Assembly (NCBI GenBank): GCA_015956445.1
Contig: WIUZ02000002.1
Location: 3,348,001-3,412,000, forward strand
Direction: 5' to 3'
Length of the DNA stretch: 64,000 nt
Origin: Thelephora terrestris
Lineage: Eukaryota > Basidiomycota > Agaricomycetes > Thelephorales > Thelephoraceae
This document shows positions 48,630 through 59,760 of this stretch, in pieces. The translations under genes were made by a program, and so were the position numbers. The notes below the pieces were generated by a model that saw only the letters and a list, made by a program, of their open reading frames with translations, made no database searches and had not been told where the DNA came from. Every line of letters starts with the position of its first letter. Position 1 is the first letter of the stretch.

Positions 48630-48637
48630 TATAAATA
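48630..48637 (+). promoter_or_regulatory. TATA box of the P2 kinase remnant
   Basis: TATAAATA lies 102 bp before the ATG at 48732, matching the arrangement in P1. Confidence 0.6.
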
Positions 48638-48731
48638 CTGGGTGGGAAGGGTATGCGTTTTCCCTCACTTCCCAGTTCCCTTCTATCCTCACACACCTGT
48701 CAAATTTAACGGACAACAAACATACTCAAGC

Positions 48732-49500
48732 ATGCCCCGACCCGATCGAAGCAAGTTAGCACGCTTGACTTGTGAAGAACATTCTTTCCTGGGCGACAGT
48801 GGTTGTACGCCAGGGAGACTCTCCACCAACCGGAACCGGTAAGGGGTCTCTCGGTGGATACGGCCGGTTGTGGTACGTTGTGGTCTGTAAGTTGCCTCCA
48901 TCCCTATCCTCCCTTCCGGTCGAGAGCAATATTCTAATCCAGTCCCTCCCACCCCCTCCATCCACCGAATTCGCGTGAATGGTAGTGGGCTTTAGGTTGA
49001 TTCTCCCAAAGATCTGATGGCAAGGTCGTAAAAAAACAATATCCAAAAGTTCGTAATCTACCGTGTTACCGATCCAAACTTTGCCCCTTACCTTTGTCCC
49101 TTCCTCCCGGGTGCGCTTCGAATTCTACCAGCCCTCCAGGTATGCCTCGTTCTCTCTCCCATTCTTCGTCTTATGCGAGACGATGGGTCGAGGAGTGAAA
49201 CTGATCCGCGGGTTTCACCATTCTTCACCTAGCCAATACTACCACAACCACAACCAAAACCACGAGTACATCGGCCACTACGAGTACATCGGCCACTACC
49301 ACAAGTGCATCGACCAGCACGTCAACTTCGACGCAGCAACCATCCACGGCAGGGTTAAGACCAATTCAGCCCAAACCGGCAGAGCAGCCCAAGTACGTGC
49401 TGTTGTTCCCCGTTCTTGGTCTAAGCATCACAACTAATGCGCATAATTCCATCACAGACCGGCGGGGGAACCTCCCAGGTTAAGTCTAAGAAGAGCAAGA
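48732..49500 (+). pseudogene. Kinase-unit 5' exons without a kinase domain
   Basis: Exon 1 (MPRPDRSKLARLTCEEHSF, 48732-48838) ends at the same GTAAGG donor as in P1. The later Thr-rich stretch is present around 49220-49400. No HGDLK, DFG or other kinase motif follows, because the core is deleted. If transcribed, it would give only a short truncated product. Confidence 0.6.
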
Positions 49501-50904
49501 AACGTGAACAAGAAACTTGAAGACTTCCATAGAGACGCCAGTCACTATCGTCGTCCACGAACGTTCCCCGATCCGCTCTCTCAGGCGGCCAAGCCCTTGC
49601 ATCATGGTCATTCATCGCACGGCTTCCGCCCACAACCCTTCCCTTCTCATGGAAACAAATTTATCGCATCACCGCCTGGTTTCGATTCTATTTAATGCTG
49701 GTGCTACTAGTTTGTGTTACAAACCTTCCTCATGTCATTCCCGATGACTCGCAATAAGCTATCTTTTCGACAACTAGAACTTGTGATGAGTCTTCCCCCA
49801 ATTACACCCTCGATTTCTGGGTGCGTATTTCAATGGTGACTGCACCCAACGGTTCTGCCGTTACCGAACGCTCATGCCTCTGGGGAACTTTCAATTCCTT
49901 AACCGCGATTCAGGTTACTCGCGTCTGCGCCCGCCGCCTTAAGATTCGGGACGGTTCAAACGCGGGCAGCGAACGCAACCTTTCTCTGATGCTCCAATCG
50001 GCCGTGATGTACCTCCTGGCTCATCGCCTGGAAGCCACGTAGAACTTGGGTAACGATATCATCACCGGCGCTGGTGATTGTCGTCGCATTGCCTTATGCA
50101 GGTAGCGACTGAGTGAGAGGGTCAATACGAAACGTCGAACACAACCACGTCAACGGTTCTGCATGCAGGCACCTCAAATTTCGGTGGGTGACGTCCGTGG
50201 CTACATCGGATAACCTGTGTCGAGGAGTCGAGGCCAGCTGGAAAATTTCCCCCGCCATACGTACTCTACGCTGTTTGATGTCGCTTCTATCGTGAGATTA
50301 GCGCTCGGAGGTCTACGCATTTTCAGCTCAGCCTAGGGGATTCGCATCGGGGAGGTACTGTACGACATCCAGTTGTCCACACCGTCCCGGGCCGTTGGAA
50401 AGAACGCGGGGTTGGATCGCCAAAAATGATGAAATCTGTGAGGTGAGTGACGGACATCGAGAGAGCATACGGGTCGTATGGACGGTCAGTTTCGAGAGAG
50501 AGAAGTCTCCTACGGTAAACAGCGGCAGTTGATGGAGGTGGGGAGGTTCAGCCAAAGAGTGCTGGCCAGGACCACGCGTCACGATCCCATCATCCTAGAG
50601 CGCACGAGGCCAGCTGGGCCCGCTATGGGCCGTGTCATGCGTAATGGAGACGGCAAAGAGCCGGATCGGAAGCAAGTCGAGATCTGACAGCGGACTGTGA
50701 GTTCGTTCCAAGGGATTTTACGGCCCACGGCCTTTTTCATTTCAAGATGGAGGTACATGCATAAAGAGGTCGGTGAGAGTCGGACGTTCGGGAATTTTAG
50801 CCGCCTGGGTTGAGCGCGCGCGTAAAGCGACAAGTGGACATGGCATTGCTATCACGCGCGTTTGCTATGTAGTGGACAAGAAGAGAAGGGGGGGAGAGAT
50901 GAGT

Positions 50905-51426
50905 TTAGTTGGATTTGGGTTTTTCGCCGGTCTTCTCCTCGAGCTTGGCCTGTGTATTGCGAGAAACGTGTTAGTTCGAGTGGGGGTGTCAATGGAGGGT
51001 GGGTTGCGTACGAGTTCCTGCTGTTTGGCATCGATCTGTTAAAGAGAAAGAAGTTGGTCTTGTGGTCGAATATAAAGAGCAGTAAGAAGCACACGAACCT
51101 CCTTCCTCAATTTCGCAAGCTGTTCGAGCTCGTGTTGGCGTGTGTATTGGTCTACGTGACACGGGTATCAGTAAGCGCAACCGCAGAAGTCCCACAAGAT
51201 ATGGTACCTTCATGGGCTTTCTCCTTCTTCCTACAAAAGGCAGAGGGGTCAGAGTGCTGCGTGTAAACTATGATAGTGATCCACGAGGAACGAGGACTGA
51301 CCTGAATCCCTGAGACTGAGCGACGGAGCCCTCTGAGTAAACGTTAGAGAGACCGCGGGCGAGCATTGGAGTCGCAGTGGCGGAGAATCGACGAGCGACG
51401 GAATTTCGGATTGCGATGGAGAACAT
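50905..51426 (-). CDS. INH1: Mitochondrial ATP synthase inhibitor IF1 (IATP family)
   Basis: Five exons join without loss of frame: 51426-51302, 51230-51208, 51151-51099, 51035-51012 and 50949-50905. All introns are GT-AG, and the predicted protein is 89 residues. Residues 1-25 or so form a mitochondrial presequence (MFSIAIRNSVARRFSA). The inhibitory region reads YSEGSVAQSQGF then KKEKAHEDQYTRQHELEQLA, the IF1 signature. The C-terminal coiled-coil is LAKLRKEIDAKQQELAKL, ending EKTGEKPKSN. IF1 binds F1-ATPase when matrix pH falls and blocks ATP hydrolysis. It is transcribed away from ATP14, with 183 bp between start codons. Both are single-copy genes caught between repeat units. Length and motif order fit the family well. 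Confidence 0.9.
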
Positions 51427-51609
51427 TGGGTTTGGCTGTGAGTTTGGGAAAGCGGAGGGAATGTGGTTTTCGTCCTGTTTCCGGCCCCGTGCGTACAGAT
51501 CTCGGTTCGAACCGGGGGTTTATTCCAGTTGGCGCCTGGATTTCTCTCCGGCTTCAGCTGCTCCTCGTTGTAATTTCTCCTTCAAACTCTCTCTCTCGAT
51601 CCTTTCGTC
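51427..51609. promoter_or_regulatory. Bidirectional promoter between INH1 and ATP14
   Basis: Only 183 bp separate the two divergent ATG codons, so both 5' UTRs and promoters must lie or overlap here. No TATA box is obvious. The segment contains pyrimidine-rich text next to the ATP14 start (CTCTCTCTCGATCC). Co-regulation of an ATP synthase subunit and the enzyme's inhibitor is an inference from geometry. Confidence 0.55.
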
Positions 51610-52196
51610 ATGTCTTTTGTCGCCAGGCAAGCCCTCTCGGTTGTGCGTATCCCAACTCGAAAAGCCGAAGTTCCAGAAAATTTACCAAATTTCTCTCTCT
51701 CGGTTTTTAGACACGGACTGCTTCCAGGTCCTCTAGGCTCCTGTCATCCTCCTCCGTCCTCCGGAAAGGTCAACTCCCTCCCCCCTAGAATCTACAGACG
51801 CGGCCCAGACACTCAATTGCAACGTGTAGATTTTGTTCAGGACATGTACCTCAAGGAACTCAAGGTTTACAAGCCAGCGCCAAAGGTACATACCACACGG
51901 GTCCTTTCATCTTCTCAACACTCACTCGGGGAAACCTTTTTCACTTTCGTCGTTCGTTCTAGGCCGCAAATGACCACGTCGGTTCCGTAAAAGAGTTCTC
52001 TGCTCCCGCTCCACCTCAGGTTCCTGCCCTCCCCACCGACCTCGCTTCGGAACTCGCCCGATACGATGCCACCGAACCTGTCTCCGCTCCCTCCGTTACC
52101 TCCGCCGAGGGTGGCCACGCCACATCCGAAGCGACTGAGGCTGACGCGTTTTTGTCCTTCCTGGAAGCTGACGTTCCAAAAGAGGTTCACCACTAG
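51610..52196 (+). CDS. ATP14: Mitochondrial F1F0-ATP synthase subunit h
   Basis: Four exons join in frame: 51610-51642, 51711-51768, 51830-51885 and 51963-52196. The predicted protein is 126 residues. The presequence is MSFVARQALSV plus TRTASRSSRLLSSSSVLRK. The mature start reads DFVQDMYLKELKVYKPAPK, the family signature. It is followed by DHVGSVKEFSAPAPPQVPAL, DLASELARYDATEPV and an acidic tail ADAFLSFLEADVPKEVHH. Subunit h is a peripheral-stalk component of the fungal enzyme at the inner mitochondrial membrane. All three introns are 61-77 nt with GT-AG ends. The gene looks intact, although it is embedded in the repeat island. Confidence 0.9.
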
Positions 52197-53735
52197 ACCT
52201 TCAGGTTTCCGCCCCTGCTTGGATCCGGAGGGAGGAGTTGGTATGGCATTGTGTCGCGTAGGTTGACAGAAAATAGAAGTCGCCATTCTGCGTTTCTTCG
52301 TTCGCCAGAATTCTGGATTCGTGCCCCTCAAGGCGTTCAAGATAGCCATTTGCTCAAGATATTCCACCTTCTCTGTGGCGACTCAACGTCATGAAGCATT
52401 CGTCAATGTCACTCAGTGAGATAAGCATTAGCACCGACAAGCGGCGTGGCTCACGACCGGCTTCCGGAATCAGGACCCGAGGGCGTGACTTCTTTCAGAT
52501 GGTCAACGAACTCAAACACCGTCGATTGGGCTTTTGAGATCCCTTGGCTAAACGCCCCACGACCTCTATTGGGCCTCAAGTTGTCGCGTCTGTCTCTCTA
52601 TCTCGGAAATTCATGCGGGGTTCCTCTTAGGATCGGGTTACGAAGACTGACGAGCGGTCGGCTTCTCGATGCGCAAGAAAGTCACTGGCTCTCCGCCACA
52701 AAGCTTCCCCCTGAGAGCACAACATTGATCCTCACTGTCCGTCAGGTATTGAGATCCCTCAGTACGCTGGCAACATCTAGTGTTGAAACGAAGCCTTCCA
52801 TTACTCGACGATGATTCGCTACGGAGACGATAGAGAAACAACCGACTTTCGAGTTAATCTCACTCAACCCTCAGTACAGCTCATTCTGCCCCCTTTACAA
52901 AGCTCAAGCTGATCAAAAACAATCGGAGGGATTCCTTTGAATATCGCGAGTAGGCTGAACCCGGTACCCTCAGCACAGTGTCATGTAGCTCCCAAGGGCC
53001 AATAGAACCAGGTCATGAGGGCAAGAGAAGGAAGGAAAGCCTCCTGACTCGAGAGGGCCCGGACTTTCATCTGTCACAGGGGGGCGTAACGAATGAGACG
53101 ATAGGCCTCTTGGCTCGCTTAGACGGCGGGGTCGTGGGTTTCTTGCGGATGGCAGGCTTCCGGCATTTGGCAGAGGGAGGCTTTCGTTGAACATTCGCAC
53201 GTCTTTACGTTTTCCCTGCTGACAAATAGATAACGTGAAACAAAGCCATGGATGGAATGAAGGATAACCGTATGGCCCAGCAAATCAACGGTTCTAAGAC
53301 CTTGCGCACAGAGAATGAGGGGGGGCTGGACACACGCGTGAGTCAGATGCAGCTTCGACGAACGGTCCGAAGACTAAACCATATTCGATGTTGTCGGTGC
53401 GGACGTTTGAAGAAAAGTTGGTTGTTAGAAAGTGGCGGTGACACCAGACTCGGAGTCAACGAAGGCCGTGCCCAGGGGACCACCAGCAATCGCGCGAATC
53501 TGTCGGAATCGGGTGGGCTATCAAGCTCAAGTATTCGTATTGGGCGTTCGACGACCCCGGAGAGTGAGAGAAATGCGAAAGAGAGGATGTCATTTGACCG
53601 GCATGAGATGCAAGCCTCTTGCAGACGGTAGAAACTTGAATATTTTCCGGCGTCTAGTGTCTGCCCAGAACGGAATGGGGCCACGAGGCCATCTATCTCT
53701 TATCAGCCCATCATCGACACCGAACTCACGACAGC

Positions 53736-56700
53736 ATGGGATTGCGAAAGATTTTCCACCGAATAAGAGACCGTTTGCGAGAACGAAGGAGGGCAAGGAG
53801 CGAGACAGGCCTCATCGGGGAGCCAAGCAAAGTTGAACCCGTCGCGCCGCGTCCCACAGGGTCAGCACCAAATCTCCCCATCGGTGACCTGAACCCACCG
53901 GCTCCTGGGCCCTCGAGCTCTCGCATTCCGTATTCCAATGGTACGCACCCATTCACTTCGAAGTTCTAAGGAGATCCGTCTGATCGTGCTTTTTTTGCGC
54001 GACGCAGATTCCCCCTCCACTTTTATTCAACTCCAGCCTGATTCCAGCAAAAAACAAAACACGGTCGCACCACGTATTGTCGGTCCAGCACCAGATCCCG
54101 ACATTGGTGCCCCGACTCTGCAACCAGTCGAGCCCTCGGCCTCTCACGATCAGAACTCTAACGGTATGCGGCCATTTTCTTCCCAGAGCATCCCTCTAAT
54201 CATACTTCTTTGCGCTACCCAGATTTCCCCTACACTTCCACTCCATTCCAGCCTGATTCCAGCGAAAAACAAGGCGCACACACGGGACCTCCGGATCTCA
54301 TAACAGAGTTGCCGGCGGTAGATGCTGACAAGGCTACCGGGAAATTCAAGTCCCTCGCGTATTCTGCAGCCAAGACAATACTCCTTGGGGTCAGAGAGTC
54401 GGCAGACTCATTCGTTCCGCTCAAGTCCGTTGCCGGAGGTCTCTGTTTCATATTGGAAAATTATGAGGTACAGTCCTTCTCTCGCACTCGCGATCCACAG
54501 CACTTACAGCTGCACCAGCGAACGAAGGCAAATGAAAAATCCATAGAATCGTTAGCACCTCGGGTCCAGGAAGTTGCCAAGTTACTCTACGCGCCCGTTT
54601 CTCAGGGCGATATCGACGAACAATCGAGGAGAGGTGTTTTGGAACGGTAAGTTCATACCCTCCGATACTAGGCATCGACTCTGATTTCTAAATCTCTAGC
54701 AAATTGTTAGACGTTCATCGAGATCTAGACCTATTGATGGAACAAGGAAAGGTTGAAGGCTTTTTCACCAACGTCGACAACACCGATAAACTTCGCGGAC
54801 TCGTTGAGGGCATCCGTGATGCAATGATTCACTATCAGGTTTGTTTTGGCAATACCCACATCTTCAGCACCTCTGATGTTTGCTTCAGACTTTGTTACAG
54901 CAGGACATTTACAACAAGAGTTGCCAGCTCATTGTGAGGCCTGCTTCCTTGCTCCTCATGCTTGTGTGTTGATCAATGGATAGGATCTTGCGGATCTTGC
55001 CCTTCTTGACAGGATGTACCACACTCCGGGTGCCGGCTATAGCAGTGGGAACAGACAGGGATGCCTGAAGGGAACAAGGCAGGATGTACTGAGAGAGATC
55101 CAACGCTGGTTGATGGACAAGCGAGACAAACGTGTTTTCTGGCTCAACGGCCTGGCCGGAACGGGAAAGACCACTCTCGCTCAAACATTTGCCAAAACAA
55201 GCTTTGCGGATGGAAAACTCGGGGCAAGCTTCTTCTGCTCACGGGATTTTGCAGACCGGAGTAACCTTGAGAAGATCTTTCCAACTCTTGCCTTCCAGCT
55301 TGCCCACAAGTATCCCCCTTTTCGCAGGAAGTTGTTGCAGGTCCTGAAAGCAATCCCAGATGTTGGGCGGGAGTCTCTCTGCTCCCAGATGGAGAAACTC
55401 ATCATTGGCCCATTCACAGGTTCCCCCATCTCAACCCTCATCATCATTGACGCCCTTGACGAGTGCAAGGATGAAGAACCTGCTTCTGCCATCCTTTCCA
55501 TCCTCTCCCGCTACACACATCAGATACCCAATGTTAAATTCTTCATCACTGGCCGTCCTGAACCTCGAATCCGCTCTGGCTTCCGCCTTGCGTCACTCCA
55601 CCCCATCACAGAAGTGCTCAAACTGCATGAGGTCAAACAGTCATCTGTGGATGCAGATATCAAGCTTTACTTCAGAACCGAGTTAGCCAAGGTTGCCAAG
55701 ACACGAAGCGACTGTAACCTCACACATGCATGGCCAGCTTCATCCGATATTGATGCTCTCTGCAAGAAGGCTGCTGGCCTTTTTATCTATGCTTCCACAG
55801 TCATAAAATTTGTTGCATCCCCAAAACACCTTCCCACTGAGAGGCTCACCCTTATCACCTCTTTCCCACAAGACACTGCCCATGAAGGAAAATCAGGGAT
55901 TGATCAGCTCTACAGTGAAGTCCTGAAACAAGCACTCAATGAAGAAGATTCAAGCGACCAAGAATTATCCTCCTGTTTCAAGAGTGTCCTTGGGACTGTG
56001 GTGCTGGTGTTCAACCCTCTCACAGCAAAGGCACTCTCAGATCTCCTCAAAACATCCAAAATCCTTACCACCCTCCGTTCCCTCCATTCTCTCCTCATTG
56101 TGCCAGATACAGGAACAACAGATGGTTCTATTCGACCCTTCCACAAGTCATTTCCTGACTTCCTCACAGACACTGAAAGGTGTGGGAAGCAATGGCTTGT
56201 GGTGGAACCAGAGATTCATGCAAAAATCTTGCTTTCATGCCTGGAGTTGATGAAGGAGAGGCTGAAGAGGAACATATGTGACCTTGATGACTTTATTGAG
56301 GTCAAGGACCTTTCTACTCAAGACACAGATAAAATTGGTGATGCCTTGAAATATGCATGCCAGTTTTGGACAAAGCACCTTCTGGGGACCATTGGAAGCA
56401 GTTCCTATGTCAGGGAAATAGAGAAGGCAATGGATGAATTCTCTACAACAAGCTTGTTGGATTGGATAGAAGTCCTTGTCCTTACAGGGAACCTTGACAC
56501 TGGAGTGTATGCCATGAATGATGTTAAGCAATGGTGTGCTTCAGTAAGTTCTCTTCCAAATTTCTGCTGAGACTCATATTAATGAATATCCAGGCAGGAG
56601 TTTTGTGCATATGGGCCAATGATACTCAATGCTTCCTGTTGGAGCATTTTGATGCAATCCACCACTCCCCTTCCCAGATATATCATTCTGCCCTCCCGTT

Positions 56701-58423
56701 TTCTCCTTCTTCATCATGGATTAATCAGCAGTACCATGCAAAGTTCTCAAATGAAGTCAAGGTAGTCAAAGGGCTCCCAGTCACATGGGGGGGCAGTTTC
56801 CGACCAGTTCCCTTTGCTAGTTGTCCATGTGCAATCTCAAACTGGAACAACTTGATTGCAGTTGGTCTGTCAGGTGGAGATGTTGTTATTTCAGATGCAA
56901 TCATTGGCAGCCAAGCAGCTGTTCTTTCTGGACACACTGGTTCAGTTAGATCTGTCATCTTCTCATCAGATGGGGTGTTACTTGTATCTGGAAGTAATGA
57001 TGAGACTGTGAAGGTCTGGGATGTGCAGACTGGTGGAATTGTTAAGACCCTTCATGGCCACAAGGCTATGGTCTTGTCTGTTTCCATCTCAAGAGATTCT
57101 ACCATGATTGTTTCAGGGGATGACAATGGAATCATCTTCTTGTGGAATATTGAGACCTGGCAGGGCCATTTTGTCATTGAGCAACAGAAGCACATATCCT
57201 ATGTTACGTTTTCCCCCACCGACCCCCAATGCCTCATATCTGTATCTGATTCCAAAGTTTGGCAATTGAATACTAAGGGTCAACAGACTGGACAACCCTA
57301 TGATTGTTCTTGCTTTGCTTTCTCCCCAGACGGCACTCAGTGTGTTTTGTGCAATGAAAGTTTAGTCACAATCCAGTGCTCTGTTACCAGAAAAACTATG
57401 GCCAAATTCCATATAGCCAATAACCATGCCCAACGATGTTGTTTCTCCCCTGATGGCAGGCTTGTTGCAGTTGCCACTATGTTGCAAATCTTTGTTTGGG
57501 ACATCACCAGCCAAAATTCTCACCCCATGGGGATATTTTGTCCATCAGGTGTATTATATGGCCTGGCATTATCTGCACCCTCTGTTCTCATCTTAATATC
57601 TGAGGGCAAGTCAATCGGATTCTGGCAGATTGGTAGTTCTGCATTGGACCCAGCCATCTCTGATCAAGAGTCCACTTCATTATTCTCACCTTCAATCTTC
57701 TCTATCACTCTACAACCAAGAGATGGGATTGTTATCTCAAGTGATCAAGCTGGAGTGGTAAATATCTGGGATATTTTCACTGGCCTCTGCAAAGCATCCT
57801 TCCGGACCCCAGCTGAACACTACTCAAGAGATGTCCAACTGATAGATGGGGAGTTGATCACAGCTTGGAAGATCAGTAATGATGGAATTCAGATCTGGGC
57901 AACTGAGAGAGCCAAATCCCTCCACAAGCACAAGGTGGAGGATTTAGGGTACAACATCCTGAAGATATCAGTGGATGGGTCTAAGCTTTTTGGCCTGTGG
58001 TCCAATGAACCCATTCGAGCCTGGGATATGTGGACAGGGGAGCCCAAGGGTACCACCAAGTCAGAAGTGAATTTAATAGGAAATCTTCACTATTTGGATG
58101 GTTCAAAAATCTGGGGTTCACCTCAGGACTCCTCAATTCAGGGGTGGGACTTTGGGATCTTAGGCTCTGCCCCTAATCCATTGCCAGACACACCTTCAGA
58201 GAGATGCAATTTTGGTCTTATTGATGGACCCCCCAGGATTAAGGATAATCGCACTGGAAAAGTGGTTTTTCAACTGTCTGGGAGGTATGCAGACCCTCTG
58301 GTGGCACAGTGGGATGGTCAGTATCTAGTTGCTGGCTATAGAACTGGGGAAGTTTTGATTTTAGATTACTGTCACATTTACCCTGAGCAGCAACCCGGAG
58401 TATATTGGCTGCACAGGTGGTAG
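53736..58423 (+). CDS. NACHT-WD40 NLR receptor, copy 2
   Basis: Same exon plan as copy 1. It has MGLRKIFHRIRDRLRER, the repeated exon motif DSPSTFIQLQPDSSKKQ / DFPYTSTPFQPDSSEKQ, the helical domain, DLADLALLDRMYHTPGAGY after a GTGAGG...ATAG intron, Walker A GLAGTGKTT, LIIIDALDECKD and FFITGRPEPRI. The GTAAGT...CCAG intron after QWCAS leads into AGVLCIWANDTQ and the WD40 blades. Between copies the first 510 NACHT-exon residues differ at only about 20 sites. The WD40 part differs at many more, in clusters: VLSGHTGSVRSV here versus VLFGHTDSVRSV; SGSNDETVKVWD versus SGSYDQTVKVWD; TLHGHKAMVLSV versus TLYGHKCSVMSV. It ends at 58423 (VYWLHRW). No lesion was seen in the joins checked. Confidence 0.85.
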
Positions 58424-58714
58424 ACTAGACATGTGTTAGATAGGAAGTAGTGCTAATGCAATAAAAACTAAGCATGACTGCTCTCAGTCTGAGGAAATCG
58501 GAAATAGATATAAAAGTATTCCTTGTCATAGTTAGTCTGATTTACTCTCCATTACAGTCTCTGAAGGCAAGCATTCCCATAACCCTCTCTTGCCACACTA
58601 TTTGTACCTTTGCTCTTCATTCCATTTGCAGTATCCCTCTCTATAGGGCTCAGCAGTTTCCTCTTGAACCCCCTCCCTTTCCCAACTGGGGAGGAGTAAC
58701 AATCCTTGGAGTTG

Positions 58715-58731
58715 CCCCCCCCCCCCCCCCC
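58715..58731. repeat. Poly-C run of 17
   Basis: Uninterrupted run of C in the 3' flank of NLR copy 2. The inverted copy has only CTCCAGGTGGG-like sequence at the matching place near 41015, so the tract expanded after duplication or is a length error. Confidence 0.85.
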
Positions 58732-58948
58732 AGCCACTCTCCTTTGCTTTCTCTCCAAAAAGCATCCCTCAAGAGGCAATGGAGATGAGATATGAGGGGG
58801 TCTAACAATTACAGTGTTTGAACCATGTGTTGATGCATGGGCTATAGCTAAGCCAAGTTTTGAGGTCTCATGTTAAATCCTGAGTTGCTGAGTGTTTGCA
58901 CCAGTAATCAACATTTGCACGATTTGGTGAGTAGGCAGCTCAAGATGA

Positions 58949-59169
58949 CACTGGGAGTAAGAGCACCTGGAATCAACAATCACAGCTTGATTACATGGTG
59001 AGTTCTGGTACACTTTCCACAGATTTTAAATGCCAATTTCAGGTTGATTACATTCCAAATGTTCCCTTGACATATAATCAAACTGGAATCAGTGATTACA
59101 ATTTGTGGAAAGTGCACCTGAACTTACTGTGTAATCAAGATGTAATTCCAGGTGCCCTTGCCCCCAGTG
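58949..59169. mobile_element. 221-bp MITE with CACTGGG ends and 3-bp duplication TGA
   Basis: It starts CACTGGGAGTAAGAGCACCTGG. Its end is the near reverse complement (CACTGGGGGCAAGGGCACCTGG), with the arms matching on through CTTGATTACA and CACTTTCCACA. TGA flanks both sides (58946-58948 and 59170-59172). CACT-type ends with a 3-bp duplication fit non-autonomous CACTA/Plavaka-like elements. It is absent from the other NLR arm, so it arrived after the NLR duplication or was lost there. Confidence 0.8.
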
Positions 59170-59760
59170 TGAGGACCGCTGGTCTTTGGTTCCAATCTCA
59201 CCCAAGACGCAGCACTTTGTTGTTTTCGACCCTATCTTCGGAAAAGGCTGACTGAATGAAGTGTGGGGTAGATTGGATCAACAGATCTTTGTATGAAAAG
59301 TCCTGTCTACATCAGCAAAACCGATCGGTCGCTGTGAGGCTCTGTGCGCTCTGTGACGATCGGTCGTCACAGATACATACCACAGCGTCACAACAACTCT
59401 GATGTGCTGGTTCTCTGACCCGCTGTGGTGCTGTGCTCCTGTGCTCCTGTGTGGGGTGTCGAGTAATGGGTGGATTGTTCAGCGGGATGTTGCGGGATGG
59501 GTTGGGATGGGTTGGGACAGCGCAGGCCCGGTTTTCGTGAAAAGGTCAACATTATCTGATTTCAGAGTGGTATGATGTAAAGTAGTAAACAAATGTGCTA
59601 GATATATTGATCCTAACGCGAGAGGAGTCATCTGATTAAGCAAAGGGGCAACGGGGCAAAGGGGCAACGGAAGAAGGTTGTTTCAACAGGCAGGTTGCAT
59701 CATCAGTCATCGTCTGCTGGGGGGACCCCGAGGCCGTCGAGAACGACCTGGACAAAATCA
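59170..59760. other. Intergenic stretch
   Basis: No gene seen. It has short G/T-rich repeats (GGGATGGGTTGGGATGGGTTGGG near 59490; GGGGCAACGGGGCAAAGGGGCAACGG near 59645) and a local palindrome around GACGATCGGTCGTC (59355). Confidence 0.5.

Larger units (their letters stand above)
47127..50560 (+). repeat. Kinase repeat unit P2 (direct copy of P1)
   Basis: It shares with P1 the CAACCGTCGCGCC block, the GTGGCTCTCGCAATTCGGTG block (48477), the TATA box, the exon-1 ATG and the distal part from CAACCCTTCCCTTCTCATGG (49635) to GCGGCAGTTGATGGAG (50521). Relative to P1 it lacks about 1.2 kb, including the whole kinase core, between roughly 49515 and 49630. It preserves the empty sites of both the KDZ element and the 38.3-kb element. 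Confidence 0.8.
52571..58948 (+). repeat. NLR unit, right inverted copy
   Basis: Reverse-complement partner of 40790-47125. The inner edge is GGGCCTCAAGTTGTCGCGTC. The outer similarity ends at GAGTAGGCAGCTCAAGATG (58948), where a MITE is inserted, so the true outer end cannot be read. The two arms are separated by about 5.4 kb (P2 plus the INH1-ATP14 pair). Confidence 0.85.

Noticed and set aside
40790-58948. NLR unit as a self-contained transposon
   Set aside because: No terminal inverted repeat or target duplication could be found at its edges; segmental duplication is the safer reading.
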